64,000 bases of DNA from Diplonema papillatum (lineage: Eukaryota; Euglenozoa; Diplonemea; Diplonemida; Diplonemidae): positions 186,001-250,000 of the forward strand of contig JAPJBO010000091.1 in the NCBI GenBank assembly GCA_030068145.1, in the 5' to 3' direction. Of the stretch, positions 1-10,093 are shown piece after piece. The notes under the pieces were generated by a model. That model was not told the DNA's origin and ran no database searches. It saw only the letters and a list, made by a program, of their open reading frames with translations. The translations under genes were made by a program, and so were the position numbers. Every line of letters starts with the position of its first letter. The stretch's first letter is position 1.

Positions 1-32
1 AAACAAAAGGAGATAAAATGCAGATCACATAC

Positions 33-745
33 ATTGTCAGGTGAAGGGTCGCGGATACTGATCGCCGCCTGCTCGAGTAACGCTGCAACGCGTTGCACAC
101 CTTCGTCACGGATACTTTCGACTGGGTACCTTGGCAAAAGTACAGGCTTTCGGTTGTCGGCACCTGCAGTGGCCAAGGTCTCGGACTCCCTGCACCTCAG
201 CACAGAAAGGCCAGCTAAAAGTGCATCATGAGTGACAACATCGTTTTCGGCCAAGTTAGAGTCGTGAAGCAGGGACGAGAGAAGTTCCTCTGCACGTACC
301 CACTTGCGCGATACTAGCAGCGAGCAGAGAACGGCACGTGATGTGCTCTCGAAGAAAGACAAGTCCTCTGTTGAAACCAGCTGGAAGATCTTCTCCCGCA
401 CTATCTCCGCCTCTACCGACGATCCTTCACCCATGCGGCACAGCACCCGCAGCTGTGATGTCAAAAGCATACGCAGCTTCGTGTAGGCATCCGCATCTGC
501 CCATTGCAGTGTTTCAGAAGCGAGAGCAGGCAGCAATGCATTCTTTCCACTCACCCATTCAACTACCTCTGGTCGTGCACACTCTGGGTCAACACACGAC
601 TCAGCGGTGCGATAAGCCGTGAGTGCTCCCCCGTAGTCACCGGCTTCCTCCAGGACAAGACCGCACACGTTCAGTGCACCTGCGTCGTCTGAAAACGCTG
701 CTTGCACCTCACGGGCGCGTATGTCCGTGTCGGGCGGAAGGTCAC
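33..745 (-). CDS. SKI3: SKI3-like exon E (C-terminal TPRs)
   Basis: This 713-nt segment is open in a single minus frame and lacks an ATG start. It begins after aactcctcag (acceptor at 746) with GT, completing the codon left by exon D, and ends CCTGACAAT/GTATGT with a near-ideal donor at 32. The protein reads DLPPDTDIRAREVQAAFSDD followed by ALNVCGLVLEEAGDYGGALT, then AYRTAE. This matches the SKI3 TPR that follows the FWNLLA block (N-LGLVCEA---Y--A---YR-A in plant proteins). Later sequence is helical with Leu-rich repeats and no recognisable motif. The exon ends in phase 0, so the remaining 3' exons lie left of the window. Confidence 0.75.
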
Positions 746-1764
746 CTGAGGAGTTTGGTATTGACAGGAAATGACCGCTTCCCGAATCGTCCGAGGTTCA
801 GAACCTTGTGTTATTGCCATTGCCTGAATATTGAGAAATTGCCTGTTTGAGCGTACATTTATGAAGGTGGGGTGCTACGATTAACTTAGCAAGGCAATTT
901 TACAAGGGAGAATGCAAATCCAGGTAGGCCGCCCAGCTGCCGTATCGCCCCGGCGCGAACGATTCGCGGGCCTCAGCGTCCTGACTCATGGCATCTACGA
1001 CGCTCTGCCACAGGGTGTGCACGTCCCACCCCACCAGCGATGCTGGAGGAGAACTGGCAAGCTCCATCCCCGGGCTGCGGGTCGATCGTCCCACCGGTTC
1101 ATTGCCGCAGGGTATCATGGAATACAATCATGAACACGTCCAAAACGGTCCAAAAAGGCTGCTTGCAGGGATCGATCCCCTGGAAATAGCTTGTTTTTCA
1201 GTGGCTCTGGAAGGACATCCCGTTCTGTGTCATCAAGCATGAGTCGTGGTGAAAAGGAACGCGCGCGCCCTGCAGTAGCAGAGACGAGTGCACAGCACTC
1301 GTAGTCATGGTGTGTGCGGGTATGTGGGCGTGTCCATAGACATTCACATCCCCACATTCGTCGCTATTTGCCTGCACACATGCTTAGATTTGGTGAGGCT
1401 GTGGTCGGGAAAAAAACGTACAGACCCGGAAGAAAAATCACGTTTTACCGGGAAAGAGTGTGTTGGCCCTCAAAAAATGTTTATCCCTCGGGCTTCGCCC
1501 TCGGGCGAAAACAGCCCGAGGGGGAAAAAAAGCACTCTTGTTTAGGGCTGACTATTTTTTTATTTTTGGCTCGCGCTCGGGCACCTCAAAAAAATCTGGG
1601 CGCGCGCGCTAAAAAAAAAACAATAGGGCAGAATATTACACAAAAAAAATAGTTTGACGGACACCTGGCCGCAGTACCATTCGAGCCCTGAGTCCAATCT
1701 TGGGTTGGCATTCACCGTTCTCGGATGCATTTTAAGTTCAACCCCTCAAAATAATCCGAAAACA
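746..1764. other. Left part of intron D/E
   Basis: No host exon is needed here, because exons D and E join in phase. A minus-strand open stretch at 900-1127 looks coding-like but has no known motif. Bases 1097-1245 are an inverted copy of 40848-40980. A G/C-rich stem at about 1492-1531 reads CCTCGGGC...GCCCGAGG and resembles one at about 26395-26428. A copy of the dispersed hairpin motif lies at 1544-1631. Confidence 0.5.
1097..1245 (+). repeat. Dispersed repeat, inverted copy at 40848-40980
   Basis: The sequence from CATTGCCGCAGGGTA to TCTGGAAGGACA reads again, with scattered differences, on the opposite strand at 40848-40980. It includes a short palindrome, CAGGGATCGATCCCCTG. No coding potential is apparent. 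Confidence 0.75.
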
Positions 1765-3026
1765 TACCGACAACGCCAACACGAGTTCACAAAGTATCTA
1801 AAAGACAAGACCAGCAGGCACATGGTACACCGTTGCTGAGGATTTGCTGATGAACAGCGAGTCCACATGGACTTCCCGTGGTTCCCATGAAGCCAACGAG
1901 ATACGTAGAAGCGGACGTGGAGAGAGATCATGGATGTGAAGTTGGCGTCGATGGATCCAGTTTGTGTCTTTTTGCACATGCTCGAGGTTGGCTGTTTGCT
2001 TTGGACCTCTCGATTGCTGAAGGACCTCGCACAGATGCATCCCCAGGGGAAGTGCTCGGGTTTGAAGAAGAGTCGGAGCATGGTTGGGCAACCACCATGG
2101 GTGGCTACAGCCACCGGTGGTTGCCATCCTAGTGGCTGTCGGTGGTTATTCCTCTCCTACGCTGTCGGTAGGGATCCTGCTTTCGCAACAGGGAGAAGAG
2201 TACTCCACTGAAACCTGCGGCATGAATCTGTGCAACGAGTGTCGGCGCTTCCGGCTTCGTGAAGTTCATTGCAGATGCTAGGAAACCGGAAGGAAACAAT
2301 GCGAATAAGCAGTTCCACAGCCTAGAAGGTGCCCACAGTGTGGCAGATGCGTCCAAAAGGATGGGCAAGCTCATTGAGCCCAGTGCCAGCAGTAGTAGGG
2401 CCCATCGTCCCATGACCCCAGATTCCGGGCCAGGTACAGTCTCACAACACAAGGGGTTCTTCTTCGCCCCTCAGCCTCAGTCAATCGCAGTTAGATGGCT
2501 TTTCACACAAACAGAGCACAGGCTCATCCGACTCGCTTGCAAGCAGTTCTCGTTTCCCTACCTTCCTTCCTATGAAGCAGTGTTGCGCCTGTGCAGCCGT
2601 AGTGCTGCACAGGTGCTCCAATGGGCATCGTCTGCACCACACAATTGAAAGTCTTGTGACTTTTCTTGAAGGGTTCTCATTTTCTTGCACGACCGTGCAT
2701 CGTTCAAGGCATAGTTACTTGCCATGCCGAAAACAGCCAGCCCTGGGGCTGCCCCAACTATGGTTGAGATCCCTTTTGGCTGGGCACCTGGTATTGGCCG
2801 CCATTGGAGTCGTGTCTGCAGTTTGCAAGTATTCCCGGGCGGGGACTTTTGCGTCCGAGATGACTCAAAAATTTACGAGTGCCCGAAGTGGTCCAGGTGA
2901 CCCAGAAGTGGCGGAGTCGTCCGAGTTGTCATGTCGACCCTGCACAAACTATTTGTTTTTTCGAGGTTTCGCAAAAATTCGGGCGCGCGCGAGCGCGAGC
3001 CAAAAATAAAAAATAGTCAGCCCTTA
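1758..3026 (+). repeat. 1.27-kb segmental duplication, copy 1
   Basis: This block is nearly identical, inverted, to 22131-23397. Both copies end with the hairpin motif (2946-3026 here). Open frames on both strands are shared by the two copies but have no recognisable domain, so they are not annotated as genes. The right edge coincides exactly with the left target duplication of transposon E1 at 3027. Confidence 0.85.
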
Positions 3027-3429
3027 TGGTGTGGTCGGTGGGCCAGTTCCCCGTAGTTCCCCGTAGTTCAACACGAGGGGGGGGTGTCTTTTTTTTTTTC
3101 GTTTCTTGTTTTTTTGCTGAGTGCTTCAGGGATGCAGCCTTGGGTCCTGGTGAGAATTTCTAAGCTACCTTGCACTTTTGCGGCACAAAATAAGGACAAT
3201 TTCGGGTAATTCGAGCGTCTCAAGATCAGAAACCCCAGGAGACAAGCCACCTAAAATCGGTGAATTTCGGGGGGGAACTCCTTTGTGGCGACCACTTCCC
3301 CTGCAGTCGGCCCTGGTGAAGGTGGGACGGAAGAGCTACAAAGGTGCAGCACTACGGCTCCAACTTGCGCAGAGCGGCCCTGTGCTATGCGTGCCCCGAA
3401 GAGGAACGAATAGGACGAGAAGGAAGGAC

Positions 3430-4740
3430 AGACTGGGAGTCACGGTTTGACAGGTAGTGACAGGATTAGCTGCGGCAAAAAGGAGAGCATATCAGAGGCC
3501 CCGCGCCGGCCGGGTTTCGAAGCGATCGCGGGACCGGAGACCTTCGGAGGAGAGAGGTAGTTCCGGGCGCTGCAGTATTGACTAGCTCGCCGTCGACTTT
3601 GAAGTGTGCACCGGACTGGATCTTCCGGGCAGTGTCGTAGCGACGACGGACGGGACACCGTTGAGCATGCGTGCGAGGGTACTCGGAAAACTTTTACAAA
3701 CCGTCGGGGATGCGCTGGAGCGAAACGGCGACGGACCGCTTTTGCCAGGCAGGAAACTGGAGAAGATAGGGTCGCTGAGAACCGTGGGAGCCCCTCCGTG
3801 CCTCACGGGGTACGAGATGAGGCCGATCTTCCGTGGTAGTACGGAGACGATGGAAGTGCTCGAGACACAGGTGACGACGGCACGAGTTCAGCGGCGAGGC
3901 GCGGGGGATGGATCTTTTCCCGACGTACGGAGGTGGAAGGGCGAAGCGTGCGGCGAGATGGGCGGTGCTAAGGAACACGAAAAGTGGAGTGAGCGGGTGT
4001 GCCATGAGCACCAGAAAATGAAGTGCGGCGTGTGAAAGCGCCGGGGCAAGTCGGCGTGGTGCTGTGAGGTCCACCACAAGGATGACGACGGCCTAGCGGT
4101 GAAGTTCTGCCGGCAACACCGCATGACGCAATGCGCGACGTGTAAGACGATAGCAGAGTGCTGCCGCAACGGACACCTGACCATGGCATGCCGACGTGTG
4201 CACTGCAGCGGCTCGCGGCCTTGCGAAGTCGAAGGCCCAAACTGTGCTGCTGTCGGAAGGGGCACCACCGGGCGGCCTTGGCGAGCGGAGAAGACAGCAA
4301 AGAAGAAGAAGAAGAAGAAGGCGGAGAGCCCCGTGTCTGCACCGAAGGTGGCGAAGAGGGAAAACGCTACCAGAAGCAGCGGGAGAAGATGGGACCGAAA
4401 AGCGGGATACCTCATCGCCACCGAGAGCGAAGGTCGAGAAGACGGCGCCAACGCGAGCGAAGAAGCGGCAATCGGACTCCGCGGCGGAGCCGGTATCAAA
4501 AGGCGCAAAGGACGCATCGAAGCGCAAGCGAAGCAGCCGAGCGGGCAGACGACCCCACAGAAGGCAACACGGTCATCGCCCTAGGGCCTTGAAGAAGCAG
4601 AAATCGACGCGCAACCGATGAACCTGAACGAGCAATCGAAGAAGAAGCGAGGCACCAAACGCGCGCTTGAGCGCGACGATCAAGACGAGCTAAAGAAGCG
4701 AAACCATGACACATCACCTACGAAGAGATAACCGCGACAC
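3430..4740 (+). pseudogene. Non-LTR retrotransposon C-terminal fragment, Cys/His-rich
   Basis: This plus-strand coding remnant is related to the C-terminus of the LINEs at 55.2-64 kb. The shared features, in order, are a segment RPIFRGSTETMEVLETQV (RPRFREAHTGTILEEQV in the LINE), then CHEHQKMKCGV, then CCEVHHKDDD, then FCRQHRMTQCATCKTIAECC, then a Lys/Arg-rich tail. An in-frame TGA at 4033-4035 replaces the second Cys of the C-x2-C pair. The upstream reverse transcriptase is missing, so the copy is 5' truncated. The 3' end is placed near 4740 after the basic tail. Confidence 0.6.
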
Positions 4741-5116
4741 CGGCGATGCAAATTATCGCCACGGATTATTTGCATTCTAACCCAAACTATCAGAGGCAAC
4801 CAGAATGACAGTCAGAATGGCCATGCTGAAGACAAGGTTGCGTTGCAGGAGAAACTGGTGCTTGGCCGAGGATAAGATGGCTATGGCGGCAGGTGCCGCC
4901 TTGCGGCGGTTGGTCGGTGGCCGTGGGGACTGTGTAGTGCCGGGTGTGACTGTGTAGTGCCGGGTGTGTGCGTCTGGTGTTGGACTGCGCCGTCAGCGTA
5001 CTGATTCGCGCTTCGCACTCAGCAGCCCTGTTGCGCCTGCACCGGCGGTCGGGTGAGGTTGCTTTGCACGGAGGTGCCGGGTGTGTTGCCGCCTCAGTCT
5101 TCCGACCCGGCCCGAA
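4741..5116. other. Junction between two convergent LINE fragments
   Basis: This is the noncoding 3' sequence of the plus-strand and minus-strand LINE fragments. It includes a direct duplication of gactgtgtagtgccgggtgt at about 4927-4967. No gene is seen. Confidence 0.4.
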
Positions 5117-6130
5117 CTATGCCCATCCTTCGGCATCCTCGGAGCTTGATCCCTCGAGGTCAAAGGTGTTGTCGACGCCATAGGTTGCTGCTGCCGCCAT
5201 GTTGCCGTCGAGTTCCGGTGTGCCGGGCTCAGGTGGGTCTTCGTAGACCTCGTACTTCGGCACAAGCCCCACGGCCTGAAGGTACGCGAGGGCTGCTTCA
5301 GGGAGCTCGAAGAGCAGCGGCCAAAGCAGCTTGTGCCTTTCCCTGGGTGTCGGCTTTTCCCTTGGTGTGTCCGGGATGGCTTTGTGGACCCGTCTCCACA
5401 TGGTCGCTCTCTCGTCGCCCCCGATTCTGCATTCCAGGAAAAGGTGTGTTAGGGGGCAGATCGGCGTGGCGTCGCAAAGCTGGCATGGGCGGGTTGCTTG
5501 CCTCTCTTCTGCTGCGAGATCCATCCAGTCGTCCCGGTAGCAGTTCCTGAGGAGTTGGTGGTGTCCCGTGCGAAGCTGGCGGATCTCGCGCTCGGCTCGC
5601 CTCGTCAGGTGTGCCGTTTTTGGGACCTTCCGTCCTCGGACCAACTGCGTGTACGGCAGCGGCCCGCCCGGTTGGTACGGGGATTCCCGCATTGAAGCCG
5701 CGTGTAGTGCCTCCCAGGCGTGCTCGCGGTACCGGGCCTTCGCGGTTCCTACCGTCATCGGCGGCTGCGTTTCTTCTCCGGTCTGCGAGACGCCCTGCTT
5801 CGCTAGCCCGTCCGCCTCTTCGTTCCCTGCTAGTCCGCAGTGGCCGTAGACGAATTGGAGTACTGGTGTATACCCCTTCGCAACCAGTTTCTCGAGCGCC
5901 TGCCAGATTCGGACGTTGTCCCGTTCTTGCTGTTTGTGCGGACCTTGGGACAGCACGTTCAGAAGGGAGCTGGAGTCGCTGAGCACCCAGATGTGTCTGC
6001 TGGTAGGCTCTCCTTCGAGTACCTCCCTCTTTCCCAGTTTCAGCTCCAGCGATTCCAGCGCAATTTTCATCGCCACTTGCTCCGCGCGGTAGCTGGTTGC
6101 CCACTTACCGGCCTGACGGCTTAGGCGGGT
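5117..6130 (-). pseudogene. 5'-truncated RNase H-bearing LINE fragment
   Basis: The fragment encodes an RNase H domain followed by a LINE-type zinc knuckle. Visible motifs are SYRAEQVAM (Glu of the active site), VLSDSSSLLNVL (Asp), VYGHCGLAGNEEADGLAK (His and final Asp), then RTGHHQLL and RPCQLC...THLFLEC (C-x2-C...H-x4-C). The first catalytic Asp is missing because the copy is truncated. This layout is typical of I-like and related RNase H LINEs. The ORF starts inside 28S rRNA sequence (MTPMKGT is encoded by 28S), so the open frame crosses a chimeric junction near 6130. It is a different family from the 2A-type LINEs at the right end of the window. Confidence 0.75.
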
Positions 6131-6505
6131 CCCTTTCATCGGCGTCACTGTACTTGTTCGCTATCGGCCTCCGGGAGATATTTAGCCTTAGCAGAGGGAT
6201 ACCTGCCGATTAGCTCAGCATTCCCAAACTGAGCGACTCGTGCTAGCAAGGAGTTAACCAACATGGCTCGTCGAGGAAATACGGGACTCTCACCCTCTGT
6301 GGATACCCCATTCCAGGAGACTTACCTCGACGCCAGTTGTGTCCCCAAGCAGCTTGCGCCACATTCCGGATATCCGTAGAACACCGGTTCAGGCTTGGGC
6401 TCTGCCCTGTTCACTCGCCGTTACTAGGAGCATCGCTGTTGCTTTCTTTTCCTGCGCTGAGTGATATGCATAAGTTTAGCGCGTAGATCTTCAACAGCTG
6501 AGGTC
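6130..6505 (-). rRNA. 28S rRNA 5'-end fragment
   Basis: Minus-strand sequence matches the start of large-subunit rRNA. It runs from CGACCTCAGCTGTTG through TTATGCATATCACTCAGCGC, CTAGTAACGGCGAGTGAAC and CGATAGCGAACAAGTACAGT to GATGAAAGGGAC. It stops abruptly near 6130 where LINE sequence begins. It is a fragment of about 375 nt and cannot give a functional rRNA. Confidence 0.9.
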
Positions 6506-6859
6506 GGTGAGAGTTTCATTCGAACGACCTGTTTTTCCAAAAATCAATCCATGCCTTTGAAGTGTGAACCTCACGAGACTAGACGATTTTTGGAAATCGT
6601 CAGTCGCTCTCATTGAAGATCCATTGATCGAACACCATCCAATTTCATCAAACCTTGCGATTCAACTCCAGAAGATATGCGATGCTCGTTCTCGGACCCA
6701 GGATTTCAAACAGAGCATCGATCGGGTTGAATGATCTTTGCACCGCCACATTCTCGATTCAAACCGATTCAACTCGATCAACAATAATCAGCAAGCCAAT
6801 CACCATCGAATCAAGAGTCGAACGCAGTCTGAGAGATTAGATTTTCAAGCGACACTCAA
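6506..6859 (-). other. ITS2 spacer
   Basis: This is the interval between the 28S start and the 5.8S 3' end, in the expected order and strand. No other feature is visible. Confidence 0.7.
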
Positions 6860-7008
6860 CTGCTGATGGGCATGGGCGAACCCAGCCCGCTAATGCGTTC
6901 GACGACCTGATGAGTCTCATGCTTCTGCAATTCCCATTGACTATCGCGTCTGGCCGCGGTCTTCATCGTTCCCAGAGCCAAGACATCCACCGATAAGTGC
7001 AATTGATG
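6860..7008 (-). rRNA. 5.8S rRNA, divergent
   Basis: The order 18S-ITS-5.8S-ITS-28S and the motifs GATGTCTTGGCTCTGGGAAC, CGATGAAGACCGCGG, GGGAATTGCAGAAG and CGTCGAACGCATTAGCGGGC identify 5.8S. It departs from the usual eukaryotic consensus at many positions (CGATGAAGAACGCAGC and GTGAATTGCAGAATTC are typical). Ends are estimated to within about 10 nt. Confidence 0.82.
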
Positions 7009-7165
7009 TCACCCTCGATCAACCGCAGTTGAGCCGAGGGGAACAGTTGTTTTGCCTTTCCGATTGCTCGGGATTTTCGATTTCCTTCATGACCATGTTT
7101 GAATCCTCGGTTTCCAATCTGTTTGAAAGTCGTTTCCTCATTCCATTCAGAATTGAAATCTTTGG
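7009..7165 (-). other. ITS1 spacer
   Basis: The spacer of about 157 nt lies between the 18S 3' end and 5.8S, on the minus strand. No further feature is visible. Confidence 0.7.
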
Positions 7166-7225
7166 TAATGATCCTGCTGCAGGTTCACCTACAGCAACCT
7201 TGTTACGACTTTTGCTTCCGCGTCT
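7166..7225 (-). rRNA. 18S rRNA 3' end fragment
   Basis: Minus-strand AAGTCGTAACAAGGTTGC followed by GTAGGTGAACCTGCAGCAGG and ATCATTA is the conserved 18S 3' terminus. Sequence farther in (7226 to about 7500) is continuous but I cannot align it to helix 44 with confidence. The fragment ends before any other conserved 18S motif. Confidence 0.88.
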
Positions 7226-7634
7226 CTCCAGCTTTGGACAGACCAGAGAGACAGCGAGTCCTTCTTGTGTGGGGTAGTCACACCTTCGCAGTCCCAGGAC
7301 CTCCACCCACTTGCAAACAGCCGTCGACTGACCTTTCCGGGAAGGGACGAGTTGGAATGCAGATACCATCTCCGGAGAGCTTCCGGTTTCTCCCAGAGTA
7401 GAGGAGCTGAAGCAAACGCCACCTGGGCCTCTGAACGTGATTGCGGATCACCTTCTTGCCCAAACCCAAGAGGGATTCCAAGCAAGAGGAACCGTTTTGG
7501 TCACTCCAAAGCTCCGGGTTTTGCGCCGGTGCGTGGCGTTTGAAAAAATTCCCCTACAAAAAAAAAAGGACACCCCAAGGTCAGTTCCCCGTAGTTCCCC
7601 CGTAGTTCCCCTTGGCTATACCGACCACACCAAG

Positions 7635-7958
7635 CCTTATAGTTATTTTTTGTGGGCCCATTTTTCCCAGGGAACCATTTCACCTTTGAGAATCTGGCCA
7701 CCCAGCCCCGGGTCCACAAACGGCGATAATTCAAATGCAGGCCACCGAGAAGGCTGTTTTGACCGATGCTTACGGATTCGGGTTCAGATGAAACAATGAA
7801 GCCATTTTCGCACTTCGAAAGTTGGAAAACAGTGATGCATCCGACCGAAGATGCCCACAGGTTGGGTGAACGCTTATTTGGGGCCCGGGGCCCGGGGATC
7901 GACCCCGGATATACATGAACCCCTGGGAGGGGGGTTGGTTACAAGTCCGGACACACAC
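7635..7958. other. Intron D/E sequence beside exon D
   Basis: Bases 7645-7712 (gtgggcccattttt...ccacccagcc) resemble 10518-10579. A short GC palindrome (gggcccggggcccgggg) lies near 7880. No gene is seen. Confidence 0.4.
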
Positions 7959-8502
7959 CATATTGCCTCGGCTGGTAAAAGCAGTGGGCCATGAGAGACA
8001 TCAGAGCTGGAGCGGGGGCCTGCGACTGCGTGTATGCCTTCTCGATGGAGCACTTTGCTTCGTGTGTCATGTTGCCGTAAGAAGTCCTGAGCAGCGACAA
8101 TCCTCTTCCGAGCCAGGGCTGCCAAGCCTTTGGCTCTAGTGCTGCCGCTTTATCGAAAGCCATACGCGCTGTATCCGGTTGCCCATACAGAAGCAGAATC
8201 CACCCCAAATTACACCAAGCTGCGAAGCAGCTGGGGTCAAGCTGCAGAGCCCTGTTCACGCACCACAACCGCTTGTTTGGCAGGTCTTCGCCCGACGCAC
8301 AGGCCAGCAAGTTCCAAAACAGGGGCTGCTGTGGTAGGAGCTTCACGGCTTCTCTGCACAGCTTTTCTGCTGTGCTGCGGTCCGCTTCTTGCCCCTCCGG
8401 ATTACTGCTATAGCGAGAGAAGTGCGCACGTGCGAGATCGTATCGTGCATGAGCTGCTGCCGCTGTTCTGCTTGCCTTCTTGGATGGGGACTTTATGCGG
8501 GG
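7959..8502 (-). CDS. SKI3: SKI3-like exon D (best-conserved TPR block)
   Basis: This 544-nt exon starts after aactgacag at 8503 in phase 0, matching the phase-0 end of exon C, and ends CAATATG/GTGTGT at 7958. It contains the clearest SKI3 signature in the window: PLFWNLLACASGEDLPNKRL, then FAAWCNLGWILLLYGQPDTA, then RMAFDKAAALEPKAWQPWLG. The family has W-NALG-, then AWTNLGVLYL, then A-FK-AQSLDPS---CWIG at the same spacing. Two adjacent TPRs of 34 residues are visible. The remaining base G joins GT of exon E to make Gly. A conventional start codon inside the exon is not needed because upstream coding sequence is present. Confidence 0.82.
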
Positions 8503-9153
8503 CTGTCAGTTTAGAAGGTATGTCTTGGACAAGATTCGTATCGTTGGTTGCATATCTGATGCACTTGGCTTTGAAGAACCATGTCGCGACTTCGGCCCCC
8601 CTTGCATCAATATCCATCCAAACTGAGAGTTTAGAAATTCGGCACTTCCCAAATCACCATGAGCTCCATGTGGTTTATTTGTGACGAACCTAGCTTCTTC
8701 GTATCACATGCGGAGAGAGAGAGAGAGAGAGTGGAGAGAACGACAGTCAGGGTTTGGAGGAGGACGCGGCGTGCGTCGGGGCCTGTGAGGAAGCACCGGC
8801 CACCTTGCTAGATAAAACCTGCCTTGGAAGAGGCGCGGGGGTAGGCACCCCTGCGGAGGCCCTCTTCCGTGTGCCTCCACGCGGAAGGAACACTAAGCTT
8901 TTCAAAGGCCGCGGAGGTCAGCGGACCGGAGCTACCGGAGAGGGTGTGTGTGCGTTGTGTGGTAACCTGATACGTGTGTGTGTGCGATGATGTGGGTTTG
9001 CGTGGCAGCCTGATACGTGTGCGTGATGCTCGGTGCCGTGTGCCGTGGGTACCGCCCGCTGCACACGGGGGATTCGTTTGCGACAGAAAAACCTCGGAGG
9101 GAAAAAGACTGCGTGTTTATCCCACTCAAGTAAAAAATATCACGTCAGCATAC
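8503..9153 (-). other. Intron C/D of the SKI3-like gene
   Basis: The 651-bp intron starts GTATGC and ends aactgacag. It contains a (GA)n microsatellite at about 8711-8731 and a TG-rich stretch at about 8946-9030. No other feature is seen. Confidence 0.7.
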
Positions 9154-10093
9154 CATGTTCAAATCAAGCGTTGTCCGAACTTCTTCGAAGGCCGCCACTG
9201 CCTCCGAAAAAAATGAGGAAGTTTCATCTCGGCTGACAAGGTGAGCACACGCGAGTGCAACATCACCTTTCTGCCTCAAGCAGTTAATGTGTCGTCGCCC
9301 ACTTCTAACTGCTTCATCAGCAGCTCGAACTGCTTGAAAGCACAGCCGAGATACCGAAACGGGGAGGGGTGCAGAGAAGTCTCCCTTGGACGAAACATTG
9401 TCAGAGGGCGAAACGTCGGTGGGTACTGCTTGGGAACACGGCGAAGCGTACTTCAGGCGGGCGAGCAGCAGCCTTGCATTGGCAAGAAGGCTCCATGCGG
9501 GCTCAAAATCTACATCGGTTTTCACAAGGTCCGCAGCTAGAGCTGCAGATGCTTCAGTGTTCTGCCTTACACGACTCAAGGTTTCCTGGAGAGAGGGTGT
9601 CATCGTGGGATGAACAGCTTGCTCCTGACACCCGTCCTCCGCCATTTTCAACAGGCACGCTGCCTCGCCATGTTTTGAGGCAACAGTGCGCAGGCGCGCG
9701 TTTTCGTCAGATTCGCACTCGATCTTGTCGGCTTGCAGTACCCGGTACTCTGCGACAGCCATGGAAAACAGCCGCTGACCCTCGTATGCCCTGGCGAGAG
9801 CATACCCCGTAGACCCTGCAGCAGTGGTAGGCGCGCAGTCTCGAAATCGGTGGCAAGTCTGCAAGCACCGCGCAGCATCCTGGTATCTACCGTGTCGCAG
9901 GCTGTGAAACCCCTGCAGTCGGAAGGCCCACAAGTGCCGCAGCACAATGCTCTGCCCACTCGTTGAAGCGGCCTCTGCAGCTGTGGTGATGTGGCTGCAC
10001 GCCTGGTGTAGCTCGCGATGTCGTTGATACACTGACAGCAGAGTACACAAAGACACCCCTGCGTCGGTGTCCAATGGGTTCAGCTGAAGGCAC
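9154..10093 (-). CDS. SKI3: SKI3-like exon C (central TPRs)
   Basis: This 940-nt exon is spliced at ctacacag/G TGC on the 5' side and ends AACATG/GTATGC at 9153. Its first base completes the split codon from exon B and reads on as CLQLNPLDTDAGVSLC. It then encodes TPR pairs including LRHGRYQDAARCLQTCHRF and GYALARAYEGQRLFSMAVAE, matching the SKI3 order of the W-rich repeat, then the LGEAYLSRG-like repeat, then a pAW-L-nA segment (FEPAWSLLANARLLLARL here). The last part, CFQAVRAADEAVRSGRRH followed by DVALACAHL, corresponds to the next SKI3 repeat. The reading frame runs upstream of the acceptor into intron sequence containing a poly-C tract, which is not coding. Confidence 0.75.

Larger units (their letters stand above)
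3027..7634 (-). mobile_element. TIR transposon E1 carrying rDNA and LINE pieces
   Basis: The left end (3027) and right end (7634) both begin TGGTGTGGTCGG when read inward and both reach a GGTGTC plus T-tract about 65-75 bp in. Between these marks, the block (AGTTCCCCGTAGTTCCCC) runs in the same direction at both ends, so the ends are not simple inverted repeats. CCTTA flanks both sides (3022-3026 and 7635-7639), consistent with a 5-bp target duplication; the right end carries two extra bases. The ends match those of E2 in reversed order, so E1 lies in the opposite orientation. Inside are a LINE 3' fragment, an RNase H LINE fragment and an rDNA fragment. No transposase gene is seen, so the element is probably non-autonomous. 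Confidence 0.7.

Noticed and set aside
900-1127. Minus-strand ORF as an extra SKI3 exon
   Set aside because: Exons D and E join in phase without it, and it shows no TPR pattern; kept only as an unassigned coding-like patch.
2572-3009. 145-codon ORF present twice (also at 22146-22583)
   Set aside because: Its duplication reflects the 1.27-kb segmental copy; other frames are equally open and no domain is visible.
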